DNA of 42,529 nt from a bacterium (GCA_021781995.1 JAJXVT010000009.1:1-42529), one strand, 5' to 3'; positions 8,199 through 17,104 are shown, counted from the first letter of the stretch. Notes: generated from the sequence alone by a model not told the origin. Numbers and translations: made by a program.

Positions 8199-9723
8199 GA
8201 GGAATCCTTTGCACCAAAGTAAACGAAGTTCTATAGCTATCGGCTAGCGATTCCCAGGTTATTTCTGTTCCCAAATCAATTAACTCATCGCCGGCCAGTA
8301 ATGTTTCATGAAATTTACGTGCATTCATGGGGCTTTTTATACGAAACTCAAGTTCAACTTTTGCTGTATAAGGATCTTTCATAGCTCCTATTTTAGGAAA
8401 AGAAACTAGCTGATAGCGCACATTGACAATCTCTAAAGGGTCTCCTGCTGCTTCAAATGATGAGAGGATGGGGTGTGAGGAAAGCCAGGAAAGAAATTCT
8501 GATACTGTTGGTACGGTGAGTAAATAAGGAGCTTCTTTGTCATTTTTTTCAATCAGATCGAGAGTATGATCAATTCCATGATCTAATCCTTTAGAAAAAG
8601 CGTTTTTAGCGACTTTTGAATCAATGAGCTCCTTTAATGAATCAGCCATAATGGATTTTGTTTTATGAAATTCTGTACGCCCTAATTCAAACAGCAACAT
8701 ACTTAACGCCATTGATATAACAATTAAGGAGATTGACCAAGCTCCGACGCGCCGCCAAGCTTTTCTGGGAATAAATTCTCCCTTTAAAAATTGAATCGGA
8801 TCTCGACGATCGGCTGCTAATTCTAAACCTGCTCCAAGAGCTAATGCATTTTGGTATTCTTCTGGGCTTATTGGGATTTGAGGTATATGAATAGGAAGCG
8901 CAGGTAATGCGCCTGTTAAATATTCGGGAAGACGTCCAAAAGTTTGTAACCTACCAGTAAAAAATATAGGGCGAACCCCTGCTATTTGTTGAAATGAAAA
9001 AAGGACGTTTGCCAAAGCTTGTTTTTGCGTTTCCAGTTGTTGAGATAGTTGCGGATTAAAAAGAGGCTTGAGTTCAAGTAGATCGATTTGTTTTGCTACC
9101 CCTTCAATTTCCTTTTGAAAAAGCACTTTTTTTCGATCCTCCCACAACGCGCTGAGAAGAGATTCCATTCCCATCGGAATTGAAAAGCTACGCTCAATGA
9201 CACCATTTTCCATCCATACACATGTCCATTCTTGGGAGCCAAGATGCACTAAAAAAGCGGATTTAAGATTAGGGCTGCGAAAATTGGCAAATGAGATCAT
9301 TGCCTGAGCTTGAGCTGTGACGAAATCAGGTTCAATAGAAAACGTTTTCCATGCTTCCAGATGGGAGTTCAGCGTCGATTTAGGAATAAAATAAACAGTT
9401 GCTTTGGCGCCCTTTTTATCAGGAACAATCTGGCTTGTGTAACAAATTTCTTCAGCTAGAAGGTGGGTCAAAGATTCAATTTGAAAAGGCAGTCCTTGCT
9501 CAATCTGAGGAATAGAAGATATTTTAAAATCAAGGTGTCGGATGAGTGCAGGTACAACGGTGGCTGTATTTGCACTGGATGCAGACATGTAAAACTGCTT
9601 TACATCATCTGTGGAGTTGAATTGAATTGTTTTAATAGACCGTATTTCGACCAATTTTCCTTTTTTTTCAAGGAAAGCAAGTCGTAGAAATGGCCGATCG
9701 ATACAAAGTCCTAAGATTTGCAT
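8188..9723 (-). CDS. PilM/GspL-like actin-fold inner-membrane protein
   Basis: A 511-residue protein. Residues ~1-310 look like an actin-like ATPase fold of the PilM/GspL cytoplasmic type: an opening strand pair MQILGLCIDRPFLRLAFLEK, a central HLGSQEWTCVWMENGVIERS resembling the second phosphate strand pair, and a late ALALGAGLELAA segment like the PilM 'ALGLAL' end. A single transmembrane helix follows near residues 328-348 (WSISLIVISMALSMLLF), then a ~160-residue periplasmic region with a ferredoxin-like appearance, as in PilN or GspL. This corresponds to a fused PilM-PilN or a GspL, the inner-membrane platform of type II secretion or type IV pili. Key ATP-binding residues are not clearly conserved, as is also the case for GspL. 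It overlaps the next gene by 11 bases. Family placement is from pattern recognition, not a search. Confidence 0.6.
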   Translation of the reverse strand: MQILGLCIDRPFLRLAFLEKKGKLVEIRSIKTIQFNSTDDVKQFYMSASSANTATVVPALIRHLDFKISSIPQIEQGLPFQIESLTHLLAEEICYTSQIVPDKKGAKATVYFIPKSTLNSHLEAWKTFSIEPDFVTAQAQAMISFANFRSPNLKSAFLVHLGSQEWTCVWMENGVIERSFSIPMGMESLLSALWEDRKKVLFQKEIEGVAKQIDLLELKPLFNPQLSQQLETQKQALANVLFSFQQIAGVRPIFFTGRLQTFGRLPEYLTGALPALPIHIPQIPISPEEYQNALALGAGLELAADRRDPIQFLKGEFIPRKAWRRVGAWSISLIVISMALSMLLFELGRTEFHKTKSIMADSLKELIDSKVAKNAFSKGLDHGIDHTLDLIEKNDKEAPYLLTVPTVSEFLSWLSSHPILSSFEAAGDPLEIVNVRYQLVSFPKIGAMKDPYTAKVELEFRIKSPMNARKFHETLLAGDELIDLGTEITWESLADSYRTSFTLVQRIPHVP

Positions 9724-9774
9724 GGCCGAAGTATAACTTCTTCTAGAATTTCAATCGAGGATTACGTTATACTG

Positions 9775-10047
9775 ATGGCTGCTATGATAAGATATCACTT
9801 GGTGGGCATTATTCATCTTCTGTTTAATACCTACACTTTTTTGTTGTTTGCTAGAATTATTATTTCTTGGATTCCTGCGTGGAGTCATCAAAAATGGGTT
9901 CGCTTTATTTCGTTTTATACAGATCCTTTTCTTAATCTATTTCGCCGGATTCTTCCTCCTATTGGAGGAACAATAGATTTGAGTCCTATTTTGGCATTTT
10001 TTGTACTTCGTATGCTGGAAACGGTGCTTTTACAGTTGATATTATGA
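9775..10047 (+). CDS. YggT-family small membrane protein
   Basis: About 90 residues with two hydrophobic segments flanking the YggT hallmark ARIIISWIPAW...RFISFYTDPFLNLFRRILPP and a second segment GGTIDLSPILAFFVLRML. YggT proteins are two-helix inner-membrane proteins linked to osmotic tolerance or division-site factors in other bacteria; the role here is unknown. The ORF stays open upstream to an ATG at 9718, but that would overlap the divergent gene, and the family usually starts shortly before the first helix. ATG 9775 (or 9784) is therefore preferred, although no convincing Shine-Dalgarno supports it. The stop overlaps the dus start by 4 bases (ATGA), so the two are translationally coupled. 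Confidence 0.8.
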   Translation: MAAMIRYHLVGIIHLLFNTYTFLLFARIIISWIPAWSHQKWVRFISFYTDPFLNLFRRILPPIGGTIDLSPILAFFVLRMLETVLLQLIL

Positions 10048-11063
10048 AAAAGAGCTCTTTTTCTTTTGGTTCTTTGGTTTTGCCCAGCCCAATTCTTTAC
10101 GCGCCCTTAGCTGGTTGTTCTGATTTGCCATATCGTCAAATGGCGTGTCGATGGAAGCCGGGGCTTGTTTATTGCGAGATGGTAAAAATGGATGCATTGA
10201 TTCGTCATGACCCCCACACATATCGCATGCTTGATTATACGCCAGATATGCATCCGATTGGCGCTCAATTATGTGGCAGCAATTCAAAATATGCGGGGAT
10301 TTCAGCAAAAATCATTGAAGAGTTGGGGTTTGATGTTTTAGATCTCAATTGCGGCTGTCCTGTCGATAAAGTAACCAAAGACGGTAGCGGTTCTGGACTT
10401 TTAAAAAATCCGGAACGTATCGGTGAAATTCTTTCTGAAATGATTTCCGCAGTAAAGATTCCAGTTACTGTGAAAATTCGCGTGGGATGGGATGAGAATG
10501 TTATTAATGCTACACAAATCACTCAAATTGCTGAAAAAGCCGGTGCTAAAGCTATAACAGTTCATGGTAGAACGAGAGCGCAAGGGTATAAAGGACCTGC
10601 GAACTGGAATTACATCTCAGACTGTAAACGTGCTGCAAATGAGATTCTTGTGATTGGCAATGGCGATGTATTCGATGCAGATAGTGGAGTTCGAATGTTT
10701 CAGCAGACCAATTGCGATGGTATTTTAGTGGCTCGGGGGGCTATGGGCCAACCTTGGATCGCAGAAGATATTTTACGAAATTTGGAAGGATTGTCACCGA
10801 TTGAACGGACTGTGGCTCATCAAAAAGAATCATTGCTAGAACATTTTTCTTTGATCATGCGTTATCAGCCGGAAAAAAGGGCTTTGTTAGATATGAGACG
10901 AGTTGGCTGCTGGTATTTGCGCAATTTAGATGGGATTAAAACATTGCGTATCCAAATTAATCGTTCCTCATCAGCGCTCGAATCATTTCAGGCAATTGAA
11001 CAATTTCCGTGGGATTCGGTGCAGTGGTCTAAGGAGCGTTCCATAATTGGCGCTGAGCAGTAA
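10044..11063 (+). CDS. dus: tRNA-dihydrouridine synthase (DusB-like)
   Basis: A 339-residue FMN-dependent TIM-barrel enzyme that reduces uridines in the D-loop of tRNA. Visible signatures are the N-terminal LPSPILYAPLAGCSDLPYR, the catalytic cysteine in LNCGCPVDKVTKDGSGS, the FMN-phosphate strands VKIRVGWDE and ITVHGRTRAQGY, IGNGDVFDADSG, and GILVARGAMGQPWI. Length is normal for DusB. It follows yggT with a 4-base overlap and converges on the propeller-protein gene with only 6 bases between the stops. In C. trachomatis the dus gene (CT644, from memory) lies next to topA; here topA is ~11 kb away, so the neighbourhood has been rearranged. Confidence 0.93.
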   Translation: MKKSSFSFGSLVLPSPILYAPLAGCSDLPYRQMACRWKPGLVYCEMVKMDALIRHDPHTYRMLDYTPDMHPIGAQLCGSNSKYAGISAKIIEELGFDVLDLNCGCPVDKVTKDGSGSGLLKNPERIGEILSEMISAVKIPVTVKIRVGWDENVINATQITQIAEKAGAKAITVHGRTRAQGYKGPANWNYISDCKRAANEILVIGNGDVFDADSGVRMFQQTNCDGILVARGAMGQPWIAEDILRNLEGLSPIERTVAHQKESLLEHFSLIMRYQPEKRALLDMRRVGCWYLRNLDGIKTLRIQINRSSSALESFQAIEQFPWDSVQWSKERSIIGAEQ

Positions 11064-11069
11064 GGCTGA

Positions 11070-12548
11070 TTATTTTTTTAAACCAGAGACTGCACGTACG
11101 CGAAAAATTTCATCATCTCCTTCTAACCAGACTATAAGTGGATTTTGTGAAGCATCAAATGCAATTTGAAATTCACCAGCAGTTTTGCGGGAGCGACAAA
11201 TATCTTGTGTTTTCAGCCAATTTTTACGGGCCGGTTTCATGGATTCCTGTATAAACATTGTGCCGTTTTTGTACTTGGCCCAAACGCATAAAAGATTCCC
11301 ATCCTTATCGAATTTAATATGAGGATCAAAATAAGGAGTTTGAGTTTTGGAAATATCTTCATCAAAAGTAGAAAGTGTAGAAGTATAGAACATATTTTCA
11401 TTTTGTTTTTTAAAAGCAGTGCGTATCATTAATTGTTTAAAAAATCCAATCCAAGAAATCGCAATATTTCCTAATTCATCGATAGCGATGTCAGGAAGCG
11501 TTCCGGCTTCATTGATAAATAAAGATCGAGGCTCTGTCCACTCTGTGCCATTTTCCGTTTCCACGACATAAATTTTAGCGTCGTATGTTGCCCAGGCACA
11601 CGCCGCCTTACCTACACTGTTCATGCAGACGCTGAAGCAATTCACATCAAGATGGTTTTTATTAAACCAAGAATTGCGCTGTTCTACTGATAAATTAATA
11701 GGAGTTGACCAACCTTTATTTGGGGAATAAAATGCCGCTTGTAATAGATTTGTATTTCCTTCAGCATTAATCCAGCATGCGATGGCTTCGCCATCATCAT
11801 TGATTACTAATGCTGGATCGAAGAAGAGTGTATCTTTAAGTAAAATAGAGGGTTCAGACCAGTTTTGAGGTGAATTTTTTACAGAGAAATACAAATTGGC
11901 ATGACCATGGCAGTCGACCCTCTTCCATAAAGAAATCGCATTGCCATTTTTATTGATGGCCAGTAGCGGTTCTAAATCGTGGTTGCTTAGATTATTTTTA
12001 GATGGCGCGGGAGATTCACTATGATTCCAAGACTGCCCCATATTTTTTTCTGCGCTTGCGAGCATGGTTCTGCCAGATTGATCAATATCGCACCATAATG
12101 CTGTAGCATTGCCTTGTAGATCGTGTGAAATTTGGGCGGCATATGCATGATGAACATCAACCCCGTCACTTTGAGATAAATTCAAAGCAGCATTCCAGGT
12201 AGAGCTAAGAGTTTTTTCGGCTATTTGAGGGCCGAATCCCTGATTTGTCTCGATGATCCAAATGCATAAAGCATTATCGGAAGCGTCACACGATATGCGG
12301 GGATGCATGGCTCCTTTGGCTGATAAAATTTGGGGCTCAAGCCAAGTATATAAGGTTCGAGATTCCCATATTGGTTCTAGACGTGTGGAACCACTATTGT
12401 TTTTAGCAGAGGTTGTATTATCTATGTCTTCAAATAAGGGGATTTTCGTGTTTACTAAATGCAGAGCATCAGTTTGCCGCATTTCGATTCTTGAATTACT
12501 TCCGGCAAATACGGAATAACAAATGAAGAACGAAAATAACACTTTCAT
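11070..12548 (-). CDS. Exported beta-propeller-like repeat protein (eight repeats)
   Basis: A ~492-residue protein with a signal peptide (MKVLFSFFICYSVFAG). ATG 12548 is chosen over the upstream GTG 12554 because GGAG lies 5 bases before it. After an ~85-residue leader, the protein is made of eight copies of a ~45-55 residue unit. Each unit begins with a D/N-x-x-G/N-x-A-x-x-x-W core: DASDNALCIWI, DLQGNATALWC, NKNGNAISLWK, NDDGEAIACWI, NSVGKAACAWA, DELGNIAISWI, DKDGNLLCVWA and DASQNPLIVWL. Most continue to W-x-x-P. The spacing suggests blades of a beta-propeller (sialidase/BNR-like geometry) secreted to the periplasm or beyond. No catalytic residues are recognisable, so binding is likelier than catalysis. 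Region 12549-12735 holds its 5' flank and no gene that I can support. Confidence 0.75.
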   Translation of the reverse strand: MKVLFSFFICYSVFAGSNSRIEMRQTDALHLVNTKIPLFEDIDNTTSAKNNSGSTRLEPIWESRTLYTWLEPQILSAKGAMHPRISCDASDNALCIWIIETNQGFGPQIAEKTLSSTWNAALNLSQSDGVDVHHAYAAQISHDLQGNATALWCDIDQSGRTMLASAEKNMGQSWNHSESPAPSKNNLSNHDLEPLLAINKNGNAISLWKRVDCHGHANLYFSVKNSPQNWSEPSILLKDTLFFDPALVINDDGEAIACWINAEGNTNLLQAAFYSPNKGWSTPINLSVEQRNSWFNKNHLDVNCFSVCMNSVGKAACAWATYDAKIYVVETENGTEWTEPRSLFINEAGTLPDIAIDELGNIAISWIGFFKQLMIRTAFKKQNENMFYTSTLSTFDEDISKTQTPYFDPHIKFDKDGNLLCVWAKYKNGTMFIQESMKPARKNWLKTQDICRSRKTAGEFQIAFDASQNPLIVWLEGDDEIFRVRAVSGLKK

Positions 12549-12735
12549 AACCACTCCAGGGAAAAAGAAATATTCAATGATAAGAAAAACGGGCTTGTCT
12601 CGTCGATTTTTGGAGATTTTGCGTAGGTCAAATCCATACTATGGTTCGCTTCAACGCCGATTTGACGATAAAATGTTAGGCGTTTCTTCACCATATTCCG
12701 ATTTTTGAATCATTTTGATATATAGAGTAGTTTTT

Positions 12736-13212
12736 TTACTCTTTGTCTTCTAGACGTTTTTCAAAAATATTCAACAATCGTTGAATTTCCGCATCTGAAT
12801 CTCGAATTTGCTTTTCTGCCTGCTGGCGTTTTTTCTTCTTCAGCAATTTACGAATAAAGCTATCGTTAGACTCGGTATATGCTCCTGTTGCATGAACGTG
12901 TCGCCTTAAACCCGTGTCGTTGGTAACAACAGTGATTAGTTTAGAATTTGTAAGATTAGAGATTTTTTCGATGATATATGTGTCAGCGCTGCATCCTCGC
13001 GGGCTATAAGCAACTTCTAAAGGACTAGGGTACGATAGGCCGCTATGTTCATCAGAACGATGTGATCCATCAAAAACAATTGTTCCTTGTAGATTTAATC
13101 TCGCAAAAGTTGCTTGAACCCATTGAATAAATTGTTCTCTTTGCAATTGTAGAGAACCTTTAATATCAGTGCAGCTGAATAAAAAATTGTATCCGTCAAT
13201 ATAGTAATACAC
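12736..13212 (-). CDS. YacP/Rae1-like NYN-domain ribonuclease
   Basis: A 158-residue protein matching the NYN (YacP) PIN-like nuclease family. It has an opening YIDGYNFLFS strand with the first catalytic aspartate, a central IVFDGSH, SADTYIIEKI with an acidic pair, and a VVTNDTGLRRHVHATGA segment. The C-terminus is a basic, glutamine-rich helix. In Bacillus the homologue Rae1 is a ribosome-associated endoribonuclease; that role is inferred, not shown, here. Translation starts at a GTG whose bases overlap the rdgB stop by one (TAGTG), so it is probably translated by re-initiation after rdgB. Last gene of the hemB-greA-rdgB run. Confidence 0.8.
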   Translation of the reverse strand: MYYYIDGYNFLFSCTDIKGSLQLQREQFIQWVQATFARLNLQGTIVFDGSHRSDEHSGLSYPSPLEVAYSPRGCSADTYIIEKISNLTNSKLITVVTNDTGLRRHVHATGAYTESNDSFIRKLLKKKKRQQAEKQIRDSDAEIQRLLNIFEKRLEDKE

Positions 13213-13832
13213 TATGGGCTGAGCTCTGAGAGCGATTCGAGAATGACAGCGAGTTTATCAATTGCTTTGCGGCGATGCGAAATGCGGTTTTTTAAAGCTT
13301 CTTCTAACTCGGCAAAACTTTTGCTATACCCATGCTTTACAAAAAGAGAGTCGTATCCAAACCCACCCCCTCCTCGTTCCTCTCGAAGAATAGAGCCTTC
13401 ACAAGATCCTCTCGCGATTCTTTTCACCCCTTGAGGAGAAGCTAATACAATGCAACATTCAAAGTACGCACATCGGTCATCATCAAGCAGATGATGCATG
13501 TGTTCTAGTAATTTTTTTCGATTGTCTAGGTCGCTAGCATCATTGCCTGCAAATCGTGCTGAGCGAACCCCAGGAATGCCTCCAAGTGCAGGGACCACTA
13601 AACCGGTATCATCTGCAATAACCCAGCGGCCAAGAGCAGTTGCCGCATGCATTGCTTTGAGAACAGCATTTTCTTCAATTGTTTTTCCTATTTCTTCCGG
13701 AGGAAGGTAATCTGGAAAATCTGTTAAAGAGCGGATGTCAAGCGTTTGATTTTCCTTTAACATGGCTCGAAATTCGCGGATTTTATGCACATTGGTGCTA
13801 GCTAGGATCACTTCTAAACGCGTAATAGACAT
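13212..13832 (-). CDS. rdgB: dITP/XTP pyrophosphatase (RdgB/HAM1)
   Basis: A 206-residue house-cleaning enzyme that hydrolyses dITP, ITP and XTP to monophosphates and keeps deaminated purines out of DNA and RNA. Family motifs are plain: VILASTNVHKIREF at the N-terminus, the catalytic ADDTGLVVPALGGIPGVRSA, and GGGGFGYDSLF with ISHRRKA near the end. Upstream in-frame starts reach 13883, but ATG 13832 begins the conserved domain directly and has GAGG 8-9 bases upstream. It lies 34 bases after greA and overlaps the YacP-like gene by one base. In C. trachomatis the HAM1 gene lies close to groEL2/uvrD (from memory), so its location differs here. Confidence 0.93.
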   Translation of the reverse strand: MSITRLEVILASTNVHKIREFRAMLKENQTLDIRSLTDFPDYLPPEEIGKTIEENAVLKAMHAATALGRWVIADDTGLVVPALGGIPGVRSARFAGNDASDLDNRKKLLEHMHHLLDDDRCAYFECCIVLASPQGVKRIARGSCEGSILREERGGGGFGYDSLFVKHGYSKSFAELEEALKNRISHRRKAIDKLAVILESLSELSP

Positions 13833-13866
13833 CGAACTGCCTCTCATGGGTTTAAACATAGAAGAA

Positions 13867-16035
13867 TTATCTTTTCTGATCAAAGTAATTATCGATGTCG
13901 ATAATTGTAAATTTTTCGCCTTGAAACTCGAATTTTTCGTTTATAGCGCGTCCTTTCATAGCTTGAGCGAGTTTGGATTGAATTGAGACAACTCGCTCTT
14001 CAGGGTTTGCATCCCAGGGTCCTAATAAAGTGAACTGAATATGTTCGCCTTTGGAATCTTGACAATGTACTATTGTTCCAATTCCTACTTCTTCGATATT
14101 CACATCTTCTGCAGAAAGGATTCTAGCTTTTGCAAGCTGATCTGAGAGGGACTTAAGTTCAGATTGAAGGCGATCCCTTTTTTCTAAAGCCGCTTTAAAT
14201 TCGGCGTTTTCTCTTAAGTCTCCGTGAGCTCTCGCTGTTTCGATTTCTTTTGCATTTTGAACTGTTTCAACTGTAGCGATGTGTTGGATTTTTTGTTGGG
14301 TGGTTCGGTAGCTTTCTTGGGTTGCCCAAAGAATATTTTCTTCCGCACTTGGCTGGTCTTTATCTTTTCTCAATCGCGCCAAGGAAGGGTGTACTACTTC
14401 AGCTAAAGAATGTAAAATTTTGATGTCATGATCAGCCATCGAATTACATTTGGTTGCTAACAATAGATACTCTTTAATTTCATCCTGGCTTGCATGCTGA
14501 AAAATGTCTCTGACAATTTTATAGCGGTTCGCTACGATCAGTCCAAAAATTTTTTTCGCGAGATCTCTATGCTGAGGTTTTTTTTCCAAATGATCTAATA
14601 AGATAAGCAAACCTTCAAAGAAGTCGTTATGCCCCTCATGGTCTGCAAAGGGGAGTTTGCATTTTGGAAGTATAATTTTTTGAAAATACCACACAAAAAC
14701 TTCAGGATAGGATAGAGGATGAATTAAGAGCGTATTGAGTTTTTGCTTGAGATCAGTTTTAGTTTCGGATGTGTCTAATTCAGCGAGCAGAAAATCTCGA
14801 AGAAGATTTGAATCGACGCTAAACAACAGATCTATGTAGATTTCTTTCCAATCTTTGCGAAGTTTACGAATGTGTTGCAAAGCTCGTTTTTGAAATCCGA
14901 CAATGTCCATAGATCGAATGATGTCTGGAACGGATTGTAATTTTTGAATAGCATTAGAAAGTTCCGCCCCAACTTGTATATGAAGATCTTCTAAAATAAA
15001 AAACATTTGAAGTTGTTGCGCATCGCTAAGAGTTTCTTGAGTAGTAATTTCTTTCATTCTAGCTGCAAGCGAAGTGCGAAATTCAAGATTTTTCAATGTT
15101 TCTGGAAAATCACGTAAAAATGTGTACACCATTTGAATAGTGGCCTGCACAGACGGTTTAGCTTCCAAAGCTTTGTGTAAAGCCACTTCGTGAGGAACTT
15201 CTTCTGTTCTTAGCTTAAAGGGATCTTTTAATTCTTTGGGAGATTGGATCATCGTATCTTTTTTGATTTTGGCGCGAGCTGCTTGCCACCAACGGTTCCA
15301 TTCATCGGTAGGAATAACAAGATCGCATAATTCTTCTTTAATCTCAGCGGCAGTTTTGGGGCCTAGATCACGCAAAAGCAGACGGATTAGTTCTCCTGGA
15401 TTTGCGCGACCTTCTTTTTCTAAAGAATCGGGGTTTCCAAAACGACGGGAATAAAAATGGTCTTTAGGCAACGGAAGGAGGGTTTTAAAAGATTTTTCGA
15501 ACGAAAAGTGCTGAATTCCAAGGACATATTCAAATTCAATCGATACTTCTTCTCGAACTAAAGATACATCTATAAGTTCCCCTGTACCCCAGCCTGCGGT
15601 ATGAAATACAAAATTACCCTTTTTAAAATGTGTTAAGAGTTCAAAATTTCGGATGGCAGACTGAAATTTTTCTCTTCCTCTCAGTCCTATGAGTTTGAGT
15701 TTTTCTCCTAAAAGAGGATCTTCGGAGTATTGATTTTTTAAATATTCGTTACCAAGATCTGCCAAGCTTTCGCTATTGGTGGTTTGAAGGTCGAAAATAA
15801 GTCTGAGCACCCCTTGTATATGGCTGGGATCTTTTAATTCTCGCCATAGAGGGAGGATGCGTTCAACGTGCACTCCAAAGGACTTTGCAAGTTCGGATCC
15901 TCTAACGCTTTCTAATATAGCGATAATTTCTTCGCCATCGGGTTGATCCCCATAGCAATATTCTTCCCAAATTTTTAAAAACCCTGGGTAATCATTATTT
16001 TGAATGCGTTCTCGAAAATCTTTTAAATAAGTCAT
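13867..16035 (-). CDS. greA: GreA transcript-cleavage factor with large chlamydial N-terminal domain
   Basis: A 722-residue protein, nearly the length I recall for the C. trachomatis counterpart (CT636, ~715 residues) and over four times a normal GreA. The last ~155 residues are the GreA/GreB module. Its N-terminal coiled-coil carries the acidic catalytic tip pattern (ETARAHGDLRENAEFKAALE), and the C-terminal FKBP-like domain contains VGIGTIVHC and ILGPW-type strands. It rescues backtracked RNA polymerase by stimulating transcript cleavage. The ~560-residue N-terminal part is alpha-helical, repeat-like and of unknown function. ATG 16035 (MTYLKDFRERIQ) is chosen because it fits the family start; an upstream in-frame ATG at 16158 would overlap hemB. 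The Shine-Dalgarno is weak. Lies between hemB and rdgB. Confidence 0.9.
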   Translation of the reverse strand: MTYLKDFRERIQNNDYPGFLKIWEEYCYGDQPDGEEIIAILESVRGSELAKSFGVHVERILPLWRELKDPSHIQGVLRLIFDLQTTNSESLADLGNEYLKNQYSEDPLLGEKLKLIGLRGREKFQSAIRNFELLTHFKKGNFVFHTAGWGTGELIDVSLVREEVSIEFEYVLGIQHFSFEKSFKTLLPLPKDHFYSRRFGNPDSLEKEGRANPGELIRLLLRDLGPKTAAEIKEELCDLVIPTDEWNRWWQAARAKIKKDTMIQSPKELKDPFKLRTEEVPHEVALHKALEAKPSVQATIQMVYTFLRDFPETLKNLEFRTSLAARMKEITTQETLSDAQQLQMFFILEDLHIQVGAELSNAIQKLQSVPDIIRSMDIVGFQKRALQHIRKLRKDWKEIYIDLLFSVDSNLLRDFLLAELDTSETKTDLKQKLNTLLIHPLSYPEVFVWYFQKIILPKCKLPFADHEGHNDFFEGLLILLDHLEKKPQHRDLAKKIFGLIVANRYKIVRDIFQHASQDEIKEYLLLATKCNSMADHDIKILHSLAEVVHPSLARLRKDKDQPSAEENILWATQESYRTTQQKIQHIATVETVQNAKEIETARAHGDLRENAEFKAALEKRDRLQSELKSLSDQLAKARILSAEDVNIEEVGIGTIVHCQDSKGEHIQFTLLGPWDANPEERVVSIQSKLAQAMKGRAINEKFEFQGEKFTIIDIDNYFDQKR

Positions 16036-16132
16036 GGGTGCAACTCTGTCGTAAATTGTCTGCTCGAAAGTATAGGGCGAGGCGCAATAATCTTCAACAC
16101 TGGCAAAGCTTATTTCTGAATGTAAAGCGGTT

Positions 16133-17104
16133 TTACATGAAAATTTGTTCGACGGCATAGGTAAAGATCATGTCAGCGCCGGCCCGTTTGATGCTTAACA
16201 AGGCTTCATAAAATACGGAAGGTGCATCTAAATAGCCCGCCTGTGCTGCGGCCATCACCATGGCGTATTCGCCGCTGACATGATATGCCGCAATAGGTCG
16301 GTTTGTTTGCGCTCGTAATTTGGAGATAATATCTAGGTAATATAAAGCCGGTTTGACCATGAGAATATCAGCGCCTTCGCTTTCGTCTAATTTTGCTTCT
16401 AAAAGAGCTTCTCGTACATTTGCGGGATTGAGTTGATAGGTTTTTTTATTGCCAAATTGGAGGTGAACTTTTAGAGCGTCTCGAAATGGAGAATAAAGAG
16501 AAGAAGCGTATTTTGCGCTATATGCAAGAATGCCTACTTGGTGAAATCCTGCGGCATCGAGTCCCGCGCGGATGCTACCAATTCGGCCATCCATCATATC
16601 GCTTGGCGCCACAAAATCGATACCAGCTTCTGCTTGACTGAGGGCCATACGCACGAGGCATTCGATTGTTTCATCGTTGAGTATGATGCCTTCATTATCG
16701 ACCAAACCATCATGCCCGTGAATAGTGTAAGGATCTAGCGCGACATCAGCAATAAGGCATATATCGGGAAAGCGGCGTTTAATTTCGCGGATTGTTCGCG
16801 CGGTTAAGCCGTTTGAGTTCCAGCTTTCTTCAGCACCTTTGCTTTTGAACGTAGGATTTACTGATGGAAACAGGGCTATGGATTGAATTCCACGCTCCTG
16901 CAGATGCTCGATTTTTTGTAAGATATGATCGATTGAGAGTCTCTCTATGCCAGGCATAGATGGTATTGCTTCTGCTTGCTTAGCCCCGTCCAGGACAAAC
17001 AGAGGGACGATTAAATCTGCTGGATTGAGCTCGGTTTCTTGAATCAAATTGCGGATCGCTTCGGTCCGTCTGTTTCTGCGCAAGCGAATGGGAAGATCTA
17101 TCAT
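16133..17104 (-). CDS. hemB: Delta-aminolevulinic acid dehydratase (porphobilinogen synthase)
   Basis: A 323-residue enzyme that condenses two 5-aminolevulinate molecules to porphobilinogen in haem synthesis. Start ATG 17104 (MIDLPIRLRRNRR) is used because it fits the family N-terminus. Both active-site lysines are visible, in LAYSAKYASSLYSPFRDA and in ILMVKPALYYLD, the Schiff-base lysine. The metal-site region reads DVALDPYTIHGHDG, with Ala/Asp/Asp where zinc enzymes have three cysteines, so this is the Mg2+/K+-dependent type rather than the zinc type. Also conserved are SDMMDGRIGSIRAGLD and AYHVSGEYAM. It is divergent from the thyX-like gene (83 bases between starts) and leads the hemB-greA-rdgB run, matching the chlamydial order I recall. 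Confidence 0.95.
   Translation of the reverse strand: MIDLPIRLRRNRRTEAIRNLIQETELNPADLIVPLFVLDGAKQAEAIPSMPGIERLSIDHILQKIEHLQERGIQSIALFPSVNPTFKSKGAEESWNSNGLTARTIREIKRRFPDICLIADVALDPYTIHGHDGLVDNEGIILNDETIECLVRMALSQAEAGIDFVAPSDMMDGRIGSIRAGLDAAGFHQVGILAYSAKYASSLYSPFRDALKVHLQFGNKKTYQLNPANVREALLEAKLDESEGADILMVKPALYYLDIISKLRAQTNRPIAAYHVSGEYAMVMAAAQAGYLDAPSVFYEALLSIKRAGADMIFTYAVEQIFM

Noticed and set aside
9728-9740. Short inverted repeat GAAGT-ATA-ACTTC between the divergent PilM/GspL-like gene and yggT
   Set aside because: Five-base arms are expected by chance in AT-rich DNA; no known operator consensus matches.
12523-12708. 61-residue plus-strand ORF antisense to the start of the propeller-protein gene
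   Set aside because: It overlaps the start and ribosome-binding site of a well-supported gene, has no convincing Shine-Dalgarno of its own, and has no recognisable domain.
12724-12742. AGAGTA...TACTCT hairpin with T-run at the end of the YacP-like gene
   Set aside because: The stem is only 6 bp, the T-run is in the loop, and it overlaps the coding end, so it does not qualify as an intrinsic terminator.
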